The translations under genes and the position numbers were made by a program. DNA of 57,940 nucleotides from Sphaerisporangium rufum (GTDB lineage Bacteria > Actinomycetota > Actinomycetes > Streptosporangiales > Streptosporangiaceae): assembly GCF_016863395.1 (NCBI RefSeq), contig NZ_BOOU01000006.1, positions 1 to 57,940 of the forward strand, given 5' to 3'. This document shows, one piece after another, positions 34,011-42,403 of this stretch. How positions within the stretch are numbered: position 1 is the first letter of the stretch; the number at the start of each line of letters is the position of its first letter. Under the pieces are notes generated by a model. The model did no database searches, was not told the origin of the DNA, and was given only the letters and a program-made list of their open reading frames with translations.

Positions 34011-34727
34011 GTGCAGTTCATCAAAAGCCTGTATGGCAGGTTCGCCGCGCTGCTCCACGAGCTCGCCAAGTTCGGCACGGTCGGGGCGGTCGCCTTCGTC
34101 GTCGACACCGGCGGCACGAACCTGATCCGTTACGGCCTGCACCAGGGGCCGCTGACCTCGAAGACCATCGCCACCGTGGTCGCGGCCACCCTCGCCTACC
34201 TGGCCAACCGGTTCTGGACCTGGCGGCACCGCGAGCAGAGCGGCCTGGCCCGCGAGTACTTCCTGTTCTTCGTGCTCAACGGCGTCGGCCTGCTGATCTC
34301 GCTGCTGATCATCGGCTTCGTGGAGTACACGCTGGGGCTGACCGATCCGGTGAGCTACAACATCTCCCTCATCGCCGGCACCGCGCTCGGCACGCTGTTC
34401 CGCTTCTGGTCGTACAAGAAGTGGGTGTTCCTGCCCCCGGAGCTGCCGCCGGTCGACCCGCACACCGGCCTGCCGGAGAGCCCCGAGCAGGCCGCCCAGG
34501 CCGCCCAGGCCCCCGGCCCGGCCGCCGTGCCGGACGCTCCGCCGGCCGCCGGCGGGCTGAACGTTTCATCGGATTTCCGGCCGGACCCGTCGGCGGAGAC
34601 CGCCGCCCCGCCCGCCGCACCGCCCGCCGCGTCCTCGCTCACGCCGTTCCGCACGCCGCCCGCCGCGCCGCCGACCGCGGACCGGCCGGCCCCGGCGAGC
34701 CGCAACGGCCGGTCGCCCTCCGCCTGA
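34011..34727 (+). CDS. GtrA-family membrane protein
   Basis: Small flippase-like membrane protein, 238 residues, of the GtrA family implicated in moving undecaprenyl-phosphate-linked sugars across the membrane. Four hydrophobic helices fill residues about 18-135, with the family pattern FGTVGAVAFVVDTGGTNLIR, LAYLANRFWTW and LGTLFRFWSYKKWVF. The last 95 residues are a Pro/Ala-rich tail not typical of the family. GTG 34011 is preceded by GAGGAAGGA. The stop codon lies within a 12-base tandem repeat. A link to the envelope polymer genes is plausible. Confidence 0.88.
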   Translation: MQFIKSLYGRFAALLHELAKFGTVGAVAFVVDTGGTNLIRYGLHQGPLTSKTIATVVAATLAYLANRFWTWRHREQSGLAREYFLFFVLNGVGLLISLLIIGFVEYTLGLTDPVSYNISLIAGTALGTLFRFWSYKKWVFLPPELPPVDPHTGLPESPEQAAQAAQAPGPAAVPDAPPAAGGLNVSSDFRPDPSAETAAPPAAPPAASSLTPFRTPPAAPPTADRPAPASRNGRSPSA

Positions 34728-34756
34728 TCGCCCGCCTGATCGCCCGCCTGATCGCC
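34721..34756. repeat. 12-bp tandem repeat across the gtrA-like stop codon
   Basis: Three perfect copies of CGCCTGATCGCC at 34721, 34733 and 34745. The first contains the stop TGA (34725-34727) of the GtrA-like gene and, because the unit is a multiple of three, the stop is repeated in frame. Confidence 0.85.
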
Positions 34757-34831
34757 CGCGCTCCCGCGCGGCGGCACCCGGCCGGCCGGACCGCGCCGCA
34801 CCCCGGCCGCCGTGACGCGGCGCACCCCGGG

Positions 34832-36106
34832 TCAGGCCGGACCGCTGACCACCCGGTACCGGGCCGCCGGCTGCTCGGCCGGCCGCAGGAACAGCGCGAA
34901 CGCCGCCGGCCGCGCCCGCACCAGCTCCAGCCGCCCGCCGTCGGCGGCGGTGAGCGCCCGGGCGAGCGTCAGCCCGAGCCCGGTGCCGCCGGCCCCGCTG
35001 ACGTTCCGGTCGAACACCCGGGCGCGCAGATGCTCGGGAATGCCCGGCCCCTCGTCGGCGACCTCGATCACCACCGAGCGGTCCGAGCTGCCGGTGGTGA
35101 TCGTCACCGGTCCGGCGCCGTGCTCCAGCGAGTTCTCCAGCAGGGTGGACAGCACCTGGCTCAGCCCGCCGGTGCTGACCAGCGCGCGCAGGCCCCGGTC
35201 GCCGGCCAGCCGGAGCGAGCGCCTGGACCTGCGGAACGCCGGCTCCCACTCGGTGACCTGCTGCCGGAGCACGTCGTCCACCGTGATGGCCTCCGCCTGG
35301 GCATGGCGCTGCCGCCGCGCCGCGGCCAGCAGCTCGTCGATCACCGCGGTGAGCCGCTCCGCCTGGACGATGGCGGCCTCGCCCTCCTCCCGGACGATCG
35401 ACGGCTGGTCGGCGGCCGCCACGATCTCCTCCAGCCGCATGGTGAGGCCGGTGAGCGGGGTGCGCAGCTGGTGGGATGCGTCGGTGGCGAACTCGCGCTC
35501 CCGGCCCAGCAGGTCGGCGATGCGGGTGGCGCTGCGGTCCAGCACCTCGGCCACCCGGTCGAGCTCGGGGATGCCGTAGCGGTGCCGGCTCGGCCGTGCC
35601 TCGCCGGATCCCAGCCGCTCCGCGATCCTGGCCAGATCCAGGAGCGGCAGGGTGAGCCGGCGCGACTGCACGACGGCGAGCGACACCGCGACCGCGAGCG
35701 CCAGGCCGGCCAGCGCCACGATGAGCATGAGCCACCCTCGGACGTTGCGCTCCACCTGCGCGCGGTCCCGCGTTATCCGGACGTAGACCCCGCTCTCCGA
35801 ACGGGTCTCCTCGGTCATCTGCCGGGCGGGCGGCGGCTCCACCCCGACGATGACCGTGGGACTGTTCCGGGCGAAGATCTGGACGTACCTGCTCGGGTAC
35901 TGCCGCTGCAGCTCGTCGGCGTCGATGGGCCGGTCTTCGATCCGGGTGTACTCCACCTGGCTGAGCAGCAGGGTCGCCTGCGCCCTGAGCTGCTGGACCG
36001 CCTCGTCGTTGATGAGGCGGGTGACCACCAGCCCGAGCGGGACGCCGAGCAGCAACACCGCGACGGCCGCGACCACCAGGGTCGAGGACAGCAACCTACG
36101 GCGCAT
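34832..36106 (-). CDS. Sensor histidine kinase
   Basis: Transmembrane kinase of 424 residues. The first helix (LVVAAVAVLLLGVPLGLVV) and second helix (GWLMLIVALAGLALAVAVSLAVV) flank an extracytoplasmic sensor of about 90 residues. HAMP-like sequence precedes the dimerisation helix with the phospho-acceptor histidine in FATDASHQLRTPLTGL. N (TLLENSLEHG), G1 (VADEGPGIPEHL) and G2 (GGTGLGLTLARAL) boxes complete the ATPase domain. It follows the response regulator by 11 bases. The signal is unknown. Confidence 0.94.
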   Translation of the reverse strand: MRRRLLSSTLVVAAVAVLLLGVPLGLVVTRLINDEAVQQLRAQATLLLSQVEYTRIEDRPIDADELQRQYPSRYVQIFARNSPTVIVGVEPPPARQMTEETRSESGVYVRITRDRAQVERNVRGWLMLIVALAGLALAVAVSLAVVQSRRLTLPLLDLARIAERLGSGEARPSRHRYGIPELDRVAEVLDRSATRIADLLGREREFATDASHQLRTPLTGLTMRLEEIVAAADQPSIVREEGEAAIVQAERLTAVIDELLAAARRQRHAQAEAITVDDVLRQQVTEWEPAFRRSRRSLRLAGDRGLRALVSTGGLSQVLSTLLENSLEHGAGPVTITTGSSDRSVVIEVADEGPGIPEHLRARVFDRNVSGAGGTGLGLTLARALTAADGGRLELVRARPAAFALFLRPAEQPAARYRVVSGPA

Positions 36107-36117
36107 CTAGCCCGGGG

Positions 36118-36786
36118 CTATTCGCGCTCGAACCGGAAGCCGACCCCGCGGACGGTGGTGATGTAGCGCGGCTTGGCGGCGTCGTCCCCCAGCTTTCGCC
36201 GCAGCCACGAGATGTGCATGTCGAGGGTCTTGGTGGACCCCCACCAGTTGGTGTCCCAGACCTCCCGCATGATCTGCTCGCGGGTGACGACCTTGCCGGC
36301 GTCCCGGACGAGCACCCGCAGCAGGTCGAACTCCTTGGTGGTCAGGTGCAGTTCCTTGTCCCCCATCCAGGCGCGCCGCGAGTCGGCGTCGATGCGCACG
36401 CCCTGGACCACGGGGGTCTCGGAGGTGCCGCGCCGCAGCAGCGCCCGGACGCGGGCGAGCAGCTCGGCGAGCCGGAACGGCTTGGTGACGTAGTCGTCGG
36501 CGCCGGCGTCGAGGCCGACGACGGTGTCGACCTCGTCCACGCGGGCCGTCAGGATGAGCACGGGCGTGCCGTGCCCCTCGGCGCGAATACGGCGGGCGAC
36601 CTCCAGCCCGTCCATTTCCGGAAGGCCGAGGTCGAGCACGATGAGGTCGACGCCGCCGGACAGGGCCCTCTCCAGGGCCTGCGGGCCGTCTGGGCTCACC
36701 TCAACCTGGTAGCCCTCGCGGCGCAGGGCGCGCGCGAGCGGCTCGGAGATCGAGGTGTCATCCTCGGCGAGAAGTACGCAGGTCAT
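36118..36786 (-). CDS. OmpR/PhoB-family response regulator
   Basis: Two-component regulator of 222 residues. The receiver domain starts CVLLAEDDTSIS, holds the phospho-acceptor aspartate in DLIVLDLGLPEMDG, the switch threonine in LILTAR and the lysine in YVTKPFRLAEL. The C-terminal winged helix has LTTKEFDLLRVLVRDAGKVVTREQI and YITTVRGVGFRFE. ATG 36786 is the start. It is transcribed with the histidine kinase. Three direct TTGAC repeats one helical turn apart lie 50-80 bases upstream and may be its own binding site. Confidence 0.95.
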   Translation of the reverse strand: MTCVLLAEDDTSISEPLARALRREGYQVEVSPDGPQALERALSGGVDLIVLDLGLPEMDGLEVARRIRAEGHGTPVLILTARVDEVDTVVGLDAGADDYVTKPFRLAELLARVRALLRRGTSETPVVQGVRIDADSRRAWMGDKELHLTTKEFDLLRVLVRDAGKVVTREQIMREVWDTNWWGSTKTLDMHISWLRRKLGDDAAKPRYITTVRGVGFRFERE

Positions 36787-36836
36787 AAAGCGATCGTAGG
36801 ACCTTAGGCGATCGTTTCCCGGGTACAGCGCGCGGT

Positions 36837-36864
36837 TTGACTCGTCGTTGACCCAGCAATTGAC
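36837..36864. promoter_or_regulatory. Three phased TTGAC direct repeats upstream of the response regulator
   Basis: TTGAC occurs at 36837, 36848 and 36860, spaced 11 and 12 bases, within 80 bases of the response-regulator start. OmpR/PhoB proteins bind direct repeats with one-turn spacing, so autoregulation is a reasonable inference. A GCGATCGT direct repeat (36790 and 36808) is closer to the start. Confidence 0.4.
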
Positions 36865-37027
36865 CTGGGCAAACGTGGCAAAACAGGGGGAGCCCACCCG
36901 CAGTGCCTGGAGCTCCAAGCGGATCACGGCCACCCGGCCGCCGGGGGTCACGACACGCCGATGGCCCGCCGGAGATTTCCGGCGAGCCATCGTGAACGAC
37001 CCGCGAGGCCGCGGCGGCGAACCGCCG

Positions 37028-37528
37028 TCAGGTGGACGAACCGGACCCGGCGCCGCCCGGCAGCTCGACGAACCGCTGCAGGTAGAGCGCCTCGCCCAGC
37101 GTGTCGAGCAGCTGCAGCTCGGTCTCCAGGTGGTCGATGTGGTGCTCCTCGTCCTCCAGGATGGCCTCGAACAGCCGCGCGGAGGTGACGTCGCCCCGCT
37201 CGCGCATGAGCTGGATGCCCGGCCGCAGGCGCTGGACGACCTCGACCTCAAGCTGGAGGTCGGCCTCCAGCTGCTCGCGGACGGTCTGGCCGATGTGCAG
37301 GGTGCCGAGCCGCTGGTAGTTGGGCAGGCCGTCCAGCAGCAGGATGCGGTCGGTGAGCACCTCGGCGTGCCGCATCTCGTCGATCGACTCGGCCCGGGTG
37401 TAGGCGGCGAGCTTGGTGTATCCCCAGTGCTCCTGCAGCTTGGCGTGCAGGAAGTACTGGTTGATGGCGGTGAGCTCCGACGTGAGCTGCTCGTTGAGCA
37501 GCGCGATTACGTCCTTGTCCCCCTGCAT
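37028..37528 (-). CDS. bfr: Bacterioferritin
   Basis: Heme-containing iron-storage ferritin, 166 residues. The four-helix bundle has the ferroxidase ligands spread through LTSELTAINQYFLHAKL, ESIDEMRHAEVLTDRIL and LEAILEDEEHHIDHLETEL-type segments (read as ARLFEAILEDEEHHIDHLETEL). The heme-ligand methionine region is also present. ATG 37528 follows AAGGGAT by eight bases. It lies 28 bases after the bfd gene on the same strand, so storage and release of iron share a transcript that begins behind two iron boxes. Confidence 0.95.
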   Translation of the reverse strand: MQGDKDVIALLNEQLTSELTAINQYFLHAKLQEHWGYTKLAAYTRAESIDEMRHAEVLTDRILLLDGLPNYQRLGTLHIGQTVREQLEADLQLEVEVVQRLRPGIQLMRERGDVTSARLFEAILEDEEHHIDHLETELQLLDTLGEALYLQRFVELPGGAGSGSST

Positions 37529-37556
37529 GGGCGGATCCCTTCGTCGTTCCGTGCGG

Positions 37557-37736
37557 TTACGCGGTCCCCACAAGCTCCTCGGAGCGCTTCAGAATCGCAC
37601 AGACCTTACGAATGCATGTCGCGCAGTCCCGGCCGGCACCGGTGATGTCCCGCACCTGGCGGGCGGTGCGGGCTCCCGCGGCCACGCAGGCGTGCACCTC
37701 ATCCTCGGTGACAGCCTGGCATATGCATACGTACAT
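37557..37736 (-). CDS. bfd: Bacterioferritin-associated ferredoxin
   Basis: Small [2Fe-2S] protein, 59 residues, that reduces bacterioferritin to release iron. It has the family pattern CxC at residues 4 and 6 (MYVCICQ), then CATC and one more cysteine in the last third (GRDCATCIRKVCAIL). The ATG at 37736 is chosen over upstream in-frame positions, which would run back into the iron-box region. It forms an operon with bfr. Confidence 0.92.
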   Translation of the reverse strand: MYVCICQAVTEDEVHACVAAGARTARQVRDITGAGRDCATCIRKVCAILKRSEELVGTA

Positions 37737-37764
37737 GAAGCGGGCGGCCTCTCGACAGGGGAAG

Positions 37765-37812
37765 GTAGGCAAGGCATACCTAAGATAACTCACTTTGGTT
37801 AGGCTTGCCTAC
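37765..37812. promoter_or_regulatory. Tandem DtxR/IdeR-like iron boxes upstream of bfd-bfr
   Basis: Two 19-base sites resemble the IdeR consensus TTAGGTTAGGCTAACCTAA. The plus-strand site TTTGGTTAGGCTTGCCTAC (37794-37812) agrees at 15 of 19 positions; the minus-strand site over 37765-37783 agrees at 13 of 19. They lie just upstream of bfd. In actinobacteria IdeR activates iron-storage genes from such paired sites when iron is plentiful. Confidence 0.65.
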
Positions 37813-37845
37813 ATTGCCGGTGCGGTCCGGTCGCCCGCCAGGCGG

Positions 37846-38469
37846 TCAGTGCCCTCTGGCCAGCCATTCCTCCAGGTTCGGAGCCTCCGCGCCGATCGTG
37901 GTGGAATCGCCGTGTCCGGTGTGCACCACCGTCTCCGGCGGCAGGCCGAGCAGCCGGCCCCGGATCGACGCGATGATCGTGTCGAACGACGAGTACGACC
38001 GGCCGGTGGCGCCCGGCCCGCCGGAGAACAGCGTGTCGCCGGTGAAGACCACGCCCAGCTCCGGCGCGTACAGGCACACCGCCCCGGGCGCGTGACCCGG
38101 GGTGTGCACGACATGCAGCCCTAGGCCGGCCACCTCGATCACCTGGCCGTCGGCCAGCGGCTCGAAGCCGCGGGCCGAGTCGTAGACCATCTCCCACAGC
38201 GGCGCGTCGTCCGGATGCAGCATGATCGGGGCGCCCGCCTCGTCGGCGAGCGCCCCGGCCGCGTTGACGTGGTCGTTGTGCGCGTGCGTGCAGACGATGG
38301 CGGCCAGCCGCCGGTCCCCCACGGCCCGCGCGATCGCCCGCGCGTCGTGCGCGGCGTCGATCACCACCACCTCGTGGTCGTCACCGACCAGCCAGACGTT
38401 GTTGTCGACGTCCCAGCTGCCGCCGTCCAGGGTGAACGTCCCGGAGGTCACGATCCGCTCGACCGTCAT
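37846..38469 (-). CDS. Metallo-beta-lactamase-fold hydrolase
   Basis: Zinc hydrolase of 207 residues of the glyoxalase II type. The signature THAHNDHVNAAG provides the HxHxDH ligands, with further histidines at HTPGHAPGAV and TGHGDSTTI and the aspartate in FTGDTLFSGG. Its ATG overlaps the stop of the mycothiol dehydrogenase gene by one base (TGATG). This pairing is common in actinobacteria, and the hydrolase is thought to act on the S-formylmycothiol or another mycothiol thioester, though that role is inferred. Confidence 0.9.
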   Translation of the reverse strand: MTVERIVTSGTFTLDGGSWDVDNNVWLVGDDHEVVVIDAAHDARAIARAVGDRRLAAIVCTHAHNDHVNAAGALADEAGAPIMLHPDDAPLWEMVYDSARGFEPLADGQVIEVAGLGLHVVHTPGHAPGAVCLYAPELGVVFTGDTLFSGGPGATGRSYSSFDTIIASIRGRLLGLPPETVVHTGHGDSTTIGAEAPNLEEWLARGH

Positions 38470-39554
38470 CAGAAGACCACCACCGAGCGCAGCACCTCGC
38501 CGCCGTGCATCTTGGCGAACGCCTCCTCGACCTGGTCCAGCTCGATCGTCTCGGAGACGAAACCGTCCAGGTCGAGCCGGCCCTGCAGGTAGAGGTCGAT
38601 CAGCATGGGGAAGTCCCGGCTCGGCAGGCAGTCGCCGTACCAGGACGACTTCAGCGCGCCGCCCCGGCCGAACACGTCCAGCAGCGGCAGCTCCAGGGTC
38701 ATGTCCGGGGTGGGCACGCCGACCAGCACCACCGTGCCGGCCAGGTCACGCGCGTAGAAGGCCTGCTGGTAGGTCTCCGGGCGGCCCACCGCGTCGATCA
38801 CCACGTCGGCGCCGTGCCCGCCGGTCAGCTCGCGCACGCACTCCACCACATCGGCCGACGAGGCGTCCACCGTGTGCGTGGCGCCGAACCGGCCGGCCAG
38901 CTCCAGCTTCCGGGCGTCCACGTCGACCGCGATGATCCGGGACGCGCCGGCCAGCGAGGCGCCGAGGACCGCCGCGTTGCCCACCCCGCCGCAGCCGATG
39001 ACCGCCACCGAGTCGCCGCGGGTGACCCCGCCGGTGTTGATCGCCGCGCCGAGACCGGCCATCACCCCGCAGCCGAGCAGGCCGGCCACCGCCGGCCGGG
39101 CGTCCGGGTCGACCTTGGTGCACTGGCCGGCGGCGACCAGAGTCTTCTCCGCGAACGCCCCGATGCCGAGCGCCGGGCTGAGCGCGGTGCCGTCCTCCAG
39201 GGTCATCTTCTGCGCGGCGTTGTGCGTCGCGAAGCAGTACCAGGGGCGGCCGCGCAGGCAGGCCCGGCAGTTGCCGCAGACCGCCCGCCAGTTCAGGATC
39301 ACGTAGTCGCCGGGGGCCACCGAGGTGACGTCCGGCCCGACCGCCTCCACCACGCCGGCCGCCTCGTGCCCGAGCAGGAACGGGAAGTCGTCGTTGATCC
39401 CGCCCTCCCGATAGTGCAGGTCGGTGTGGCACACCCCGCAGGCCTGGACGGTCACCACGGCCTCGCCCGGGCCCGGGTCGGGCACCAGCACGGTCCGCAC
39501 CGACACCGGCTCGCCCTTGCCTGCGGCGATCACCCCTTGGACTTCGTACGGCAT
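38469..39554 (-). CDS. S-(hydroxymethyl)mycothiol dehydrogenase
   Basis: Zinc alcohol dehydrogenase of 361 residues that oxidises the adduct of formaldehyde and mycothiol with NAD. Catalytic-zinc ligands are in [12 protein letters not shown] and [10 protein letters not shown]. The structural-zinc cysteines follow in [15 protein letters not shown]. The Rossmann motif is [17 protein letters not shown]. The sequence follows the MscR/AdhE subfamily closely. It is the first gene of a pair with a metallo-beta-lactamase-fold partner, forming a formaldehyde-detoxification unit. Confidence 0.93.
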   Translation of the reverse strand: MPYEVQGVIAAGKGEPVSVRTVLVPDPGPGEAVVTVQACGVCHTDLHYREGGINDDFPFLLGHEAAGVVEAVGPDVTSVAPGDYVILNWRAVCGNCRACLRGRPWYCFATHNAAQKMTLEDGTALSPALGIGAFAEKTLVAAGQCTKVDPDARPAVAGLLGCGVMAGLGAAINTGGVTRGDSVAVIGCGGVGNAAVLGASLAGASRIIAVDVDARKLELAGRFGATHTVDASSADVVECVRELTGGHGADVVIDAVGRPETYQQAFYARDLAGTVVLVGVPTPDMTLELPLLDVFGRGGALKSSWYGDCLPSRDFPMLIDLYLQGRLDLDGFVSETIELDQVEEAFAKMHGGEVLRSVVVF

Positions 39555-39636
39555 GGCCTGTTCCTTCCTCTCGATGGGGGTCGGCTCCGCGGCGGCCCGG
39601 CGGCCCCGGCGGCACGGCCCGGGTCCTCGCCGATGT

Positions 39637-40785
39637 CTACCGCCCTCCGGCGCGACGTAACACGTGCGGCTGCACCATCCCGAGCCCGCGGACCGGCCGC
39701 CGGCGGATCCGCTGGGCGGCCAGGTCCGGCAGGTCGGACACCGCCCCGGCCACCCCGTCGTCCACCAGGACGGTGCACGGGCGGGCCATCGCGGTCAGCC
39801 GGGCCGCCAGGTTCACCGTGGTGCCGAAGACGTCGCCCATGACCGGCAGCACCGGCCCGTACGCCAGCCCCGCCCGCACCTCGCGGCCCTCGTCGCGGAT
39901 CGCGTCCACCAGCTCGACGGCCACCCGGGCGGCCGTGCCGGCGTCCGGCGCGGTGAACAGCACCTCGTCGCCGAGCGTCTTCACCAGTCGGGCGCCGTGC
40001 GCGGCCACCACGTCGGAGGCCCGGCCCTCGAAGGTCTCCACCAGCTCGGCCAGGCCCCGCTCGTCCAGCTCCCGGGAGACCTGGGTGAAGGAGACCAGGT
40101 CGGCGAACCCGACGGCCATGGTGGCCCGGTTCGGCAGCGACTCGGCCGCCACGCCGCTCATCGCCAGCAGCCGGTGGCCGGCCGCGGCGAGCTGGGCCCG
40201 CCACACGTGGGACAGCAGGCTCTCGAAGTCCGGCAGCAGCGCCTCGGCCAGCTCCAGCACCGCCGCCATCTCGCGCTCGCCGGGCGGCACCGCCGGGTCG
40301 AGGGTGGCGTCGATCATGATCTCCGCCTGCCACTGGGCGAGCCGCGCGGTGGTCTGGCCGAGCGCGCGGGCCATCCGCACGACGGTCTCCTCGCCGATCA
40401 GGCCGCGTTCCAGCATGCCCGCCACCCGGCGCAGCGCGGCCAGGTCGGCGTCGGTGAAGGCGGGCGTGTGGTCGGCCGGGGTGGCGAAGCCCAGCGCCCG
40501 CCAGATGCGCCGGGCCAGCTCGGCGGGCACCCCGGCCTGCTCGGCCATCTCGCCCCGGGTGTGCCTGGGCAGCGAGCCGACGAACACCTGCTCGATCCGC
40601 TCGGCGGTCGGCCGCCCCGTCACGCCGCCCCGCTCCGCCTGGCCGGCCTGCTCGGTCGCGCCGCCCCGCTCCGCCTGGCCGGCCCGCTCCGCCGCACCGG
40701 CCGGCTCGGCCGGCGCCCGCGCCGCGGTCCCGGCGCGCGTCCGCCTCTCGGCCGCCTTCGCCGCGGCGGTCTCGGTCTCGCGCAC
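39637..40785 (-). CDS. Class III adenylate cyclase
   Basis: Nucleotide cyclase of 382 residues. After a low-complexity, repeat-rich N-terminus ([11 protein letters not shown] twice) and a helical region, the cyclase domain shows both metal aspartates ([12 protein letters not shown] and KTLGDEVLF), the adenine-selecting lysine of KTLGDE, and the transition-state Asn/Arg segment [14 protein letters not shown]. The substrate is therefore most likely ATP. No transmembrane helix or HAMP domain is present, so the enzyme is soluble. What controls it is not visible. Confidence 0.92.
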   Translation of the reverse strand: MRETETAAAKAAERRTRAGTAARAPAEPAGAAERAGQAERGGATEQAGQAERGGVTGRPTAERIEQVFVGSLPRHTRGEMAEQAGVPAELARRIWRALGFATPADHTPAFTDADLAALRRVAGMLERGLIGEETVVRMARALGQTTARLAQWQAEIMIDATLDPAVPPGEREMAAVLELAEALLPDFESLLSHVWRAQLAAAGHRLLAMSGVAAESLPNRATMAVGFADLVSFTQVSRELDERGLAELVETFEGRASDVVAAHGARLVKTLGDEVLFTAPDAGTAARVAVELVDAIRDEGREVRAGLAYGPVLPVMGDVFGTTVNLAARLTAMARPCTVLVDDGVAGAVSDLPDLAAQRIRRRPVRGLGMVQPHVLRRAGGR

Positions 40786-40818
40786 TCTCCGGAGGTTACG
40801 CCACCTTCCGGGCGGCTC

Positions 40819-41331
40819 TCACCGGGCCTCGACCTCCCCGTCGGCCGCGTCCTCCACCAACCGGAACAGCTCCGCCCGGACCGCCTGGATGCGCGGGATG
40901 TCGCGCAGCGTGATCTCCCCACGGTCGGAGGCCGACTCCACCACCAGGGTGCCGCAGCCGAGCAGCCGCTCGGCCACCGACTGGTCGGAGCTGACGCTGT
41001 TCACCTTGGCCAGCGGGATGTCGTCGGTCGACTTGCTCAGCACGCCGGTGCTGATGTTGAAGCGGTGGGTCGTCAGCGTGTACGAGGTGGTCTTCCACCG
41101 CAGGTACGGCAGGAACGACCACAGCGTCAGCGCGACCACCGACACGACCGCGACGGCGATCCAGGCGTACCCGGCGTACTCATAGTCGACCGGGATGAAG
41201 TAGAACGCCGCGCTGGAGGCGGCGACGACGAGCAGGAGCGCCAGGACCGGCAGGACCAGGCGCTTCCAGTGCGGGTGGAATGAAAGGACGACCCGCTCCC
41301 CCGCCGTCAGATGCTGTTCGGCAAGACCCAT
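40819..41331 (-). CDS. PH-domain (DUF304) membrane protein
   Basis: Membrane protein of 170 residues. Two adjacent hydrophobic helices (LVLPVLALLLVVAASSAAFYF and YAWIAVAVVSVVALTLWSFL) are followed by a bacterial PH domain of the bPH2 type (YTLTTHRFNISTGVLSKSTDDIPLAKVNSVS and GCGTLVVESASDRGEITLRDIP). Function is unknown; such proteins are widespread membrane-surface factors in actinobacteria. It is downstream of birA on the same strand, separated by the degenerate repeat copies. Confidence 0.85.
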   Translation of the reverse strand: MGLAEQHLTAGERVVLSFHPHWKRLVLPVLALLLVVAASSAAFYFIPVDYEYAGYAWIAVAVVSVVALTLWSFLPYLRWKTTSYTLTTHRFNISTGVLSKSTDDIPLAKVNSVSSDQSVAERLLGCGTLVVESASDRGEITLRDIPRIQAVRAELFRLVEDAADGEVEAR

Positions 41332-41359
41332 GGGGTGAATCGTGGCACGAAGATCCGCC

Positions 41360-41498
41360 GGCGTCTCGTCATCCCGCCGCCGGGGGAAGGTGTGCCACCT
41401 CCGGGCGGCGTCTCGTCGTCCGCCTCGGGGCGCCGGTGCACCGGCTCCGGGCGGCGTCTCGTCATCCCGCCGCCGGGCGCAGGTGCACCACCTCGCCG
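41360..41498. repeat. 46-47 bp imperfect tandem repeat including the birA 3' end
   Basis: GGCGTCTCGTC begins at 41360, 41407 and 41453, and each copy continues with similar sequence for 46-47 bases. The third copy contains the last codons and stop of birA, so the two others are duplicated remains of the gene end. They diverge by several substitutions. Confidence 0.8.
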
Positions 41499-42286
41499 GC
41501 GCTGAGCACCTCTTCGGCGTCCCCGGCCCGGACCAGCAGGTGCCCGGCCGCGTCCACCCCGGTGGCGGTGCCGGACAGCACCCGCTCGCCGGGCAGCTCG
41601 ACGCGGACCTCCTGCCCGATGGTGGCGCTCATCGCGGTGTAGGCGGACCGCAGCCCGGCCGCGTCGGCGTCGCCGCCCGCCTCGATCCAGTCCCGGTAGC
41701 GGGTCTCGATCTCCCGCAGTACGGCCCGGAGCAGCGGATCGCGGTCGGTGCATTCGGCGTGCTCGATCGCCAGCGAGGTGGCCGTGGCGACCGGCAGCTC
41801 CTCCGGCCGCACCGAGACGTTCAACCCCATGCCGACGATCGCCGCGCCGTCAACCCGCTCGGCCAGCACCCCCGCGACCTTCCGCTCGCCGACCAGCAGG
41901 TCGTTCGGCCACTTCAGCCGGACGTCCAGCTCGGTGAGACGGCGGACCGCCGCGGCCGCGGCCAGCGCGACCAGCAGGGTCACCCAGCCCTGCCGCTCCG
42001 GCGGGACGTCCGGGCGCAGCAGCACCGAGAAGGTGAGACCCGACCGGGCCGGGGCGGTCCAGGTGCGGCCGAGCCGCCCGCGCCCGCGCAGCTGCAGCTC
42101 GGCCACCAGCACGGCCCCCTCGGCGGCGCCGGACCGGACGGCCTGCGCCAGGTCGGCGTTGGTGGACCCGGTGCGCTCGACGACGCTCAGCGAGGTCCAC
42201 AGGCCGCCGGGCCGGACGATCGCCCGGGCCAGCGCCGCCTCCGACAGCGGCGGCCGTTCGAGATCGCGGTACGGGGAGTCGATCAT
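41462..42286 (-). CDS. birA: Biotin-[acetyl-CoA-carboxylase] ligase
   Basis: Biotin protein ligase of 274 residues, which loads biotin onto the biotin-carrier domains of acyl-CoA carboxylases. Motifs are ERTGSTNADLAQAV, the nucleotide and biotin loop QLRGRGRLGRTW, RLKWPNDLLVGERKVAGVL and the C-terminal SH3-like domain (GERVLSGTATGVDAAGHLLV). It lacks the N-terminal DNA-binding domain of E. coli BirA, as usual in actinobacteria. The carboxylase beta and epsilon genes are 8 kb to the right. The stop lies in a tandem repeat. Confidence 0.95.
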   Translation of the reverse strand: MIDSPYRDLERPPLSEAALARAIVRPGGLWTSLSVVERTGSTNADLAQAVRSGAAEGAVLVAELQLRGRGRLGRTWTAPARSGLTFSVLLRPDVPPERQGWVTLLVALAAAAAVRRLTELDVRLKWPNDLLVGERKVAGVLAERVDGAAIVGMGLNVSVRPEELPVATATSLAIEHAECTDRDPLLRAVLREIETRYRDWIEAGGDADAAGLRSAYTAMSATIGQEVRVELPGERVLSGTATGVDAAGHLLVRAGDAEEVLSAGEVVHLRPAAG

Positions 42287-42403
42287 CCACCCATCATCCC
42301 CGCCAACCCCGCCGCCCGCACCTCGCATCGCCGCCCGCACCGGGTGAACCCGCCCGGCCGCGGGTAGGGTGTCACGGCACGCAGCGCCATGAAGGGACGC
42401 CCG

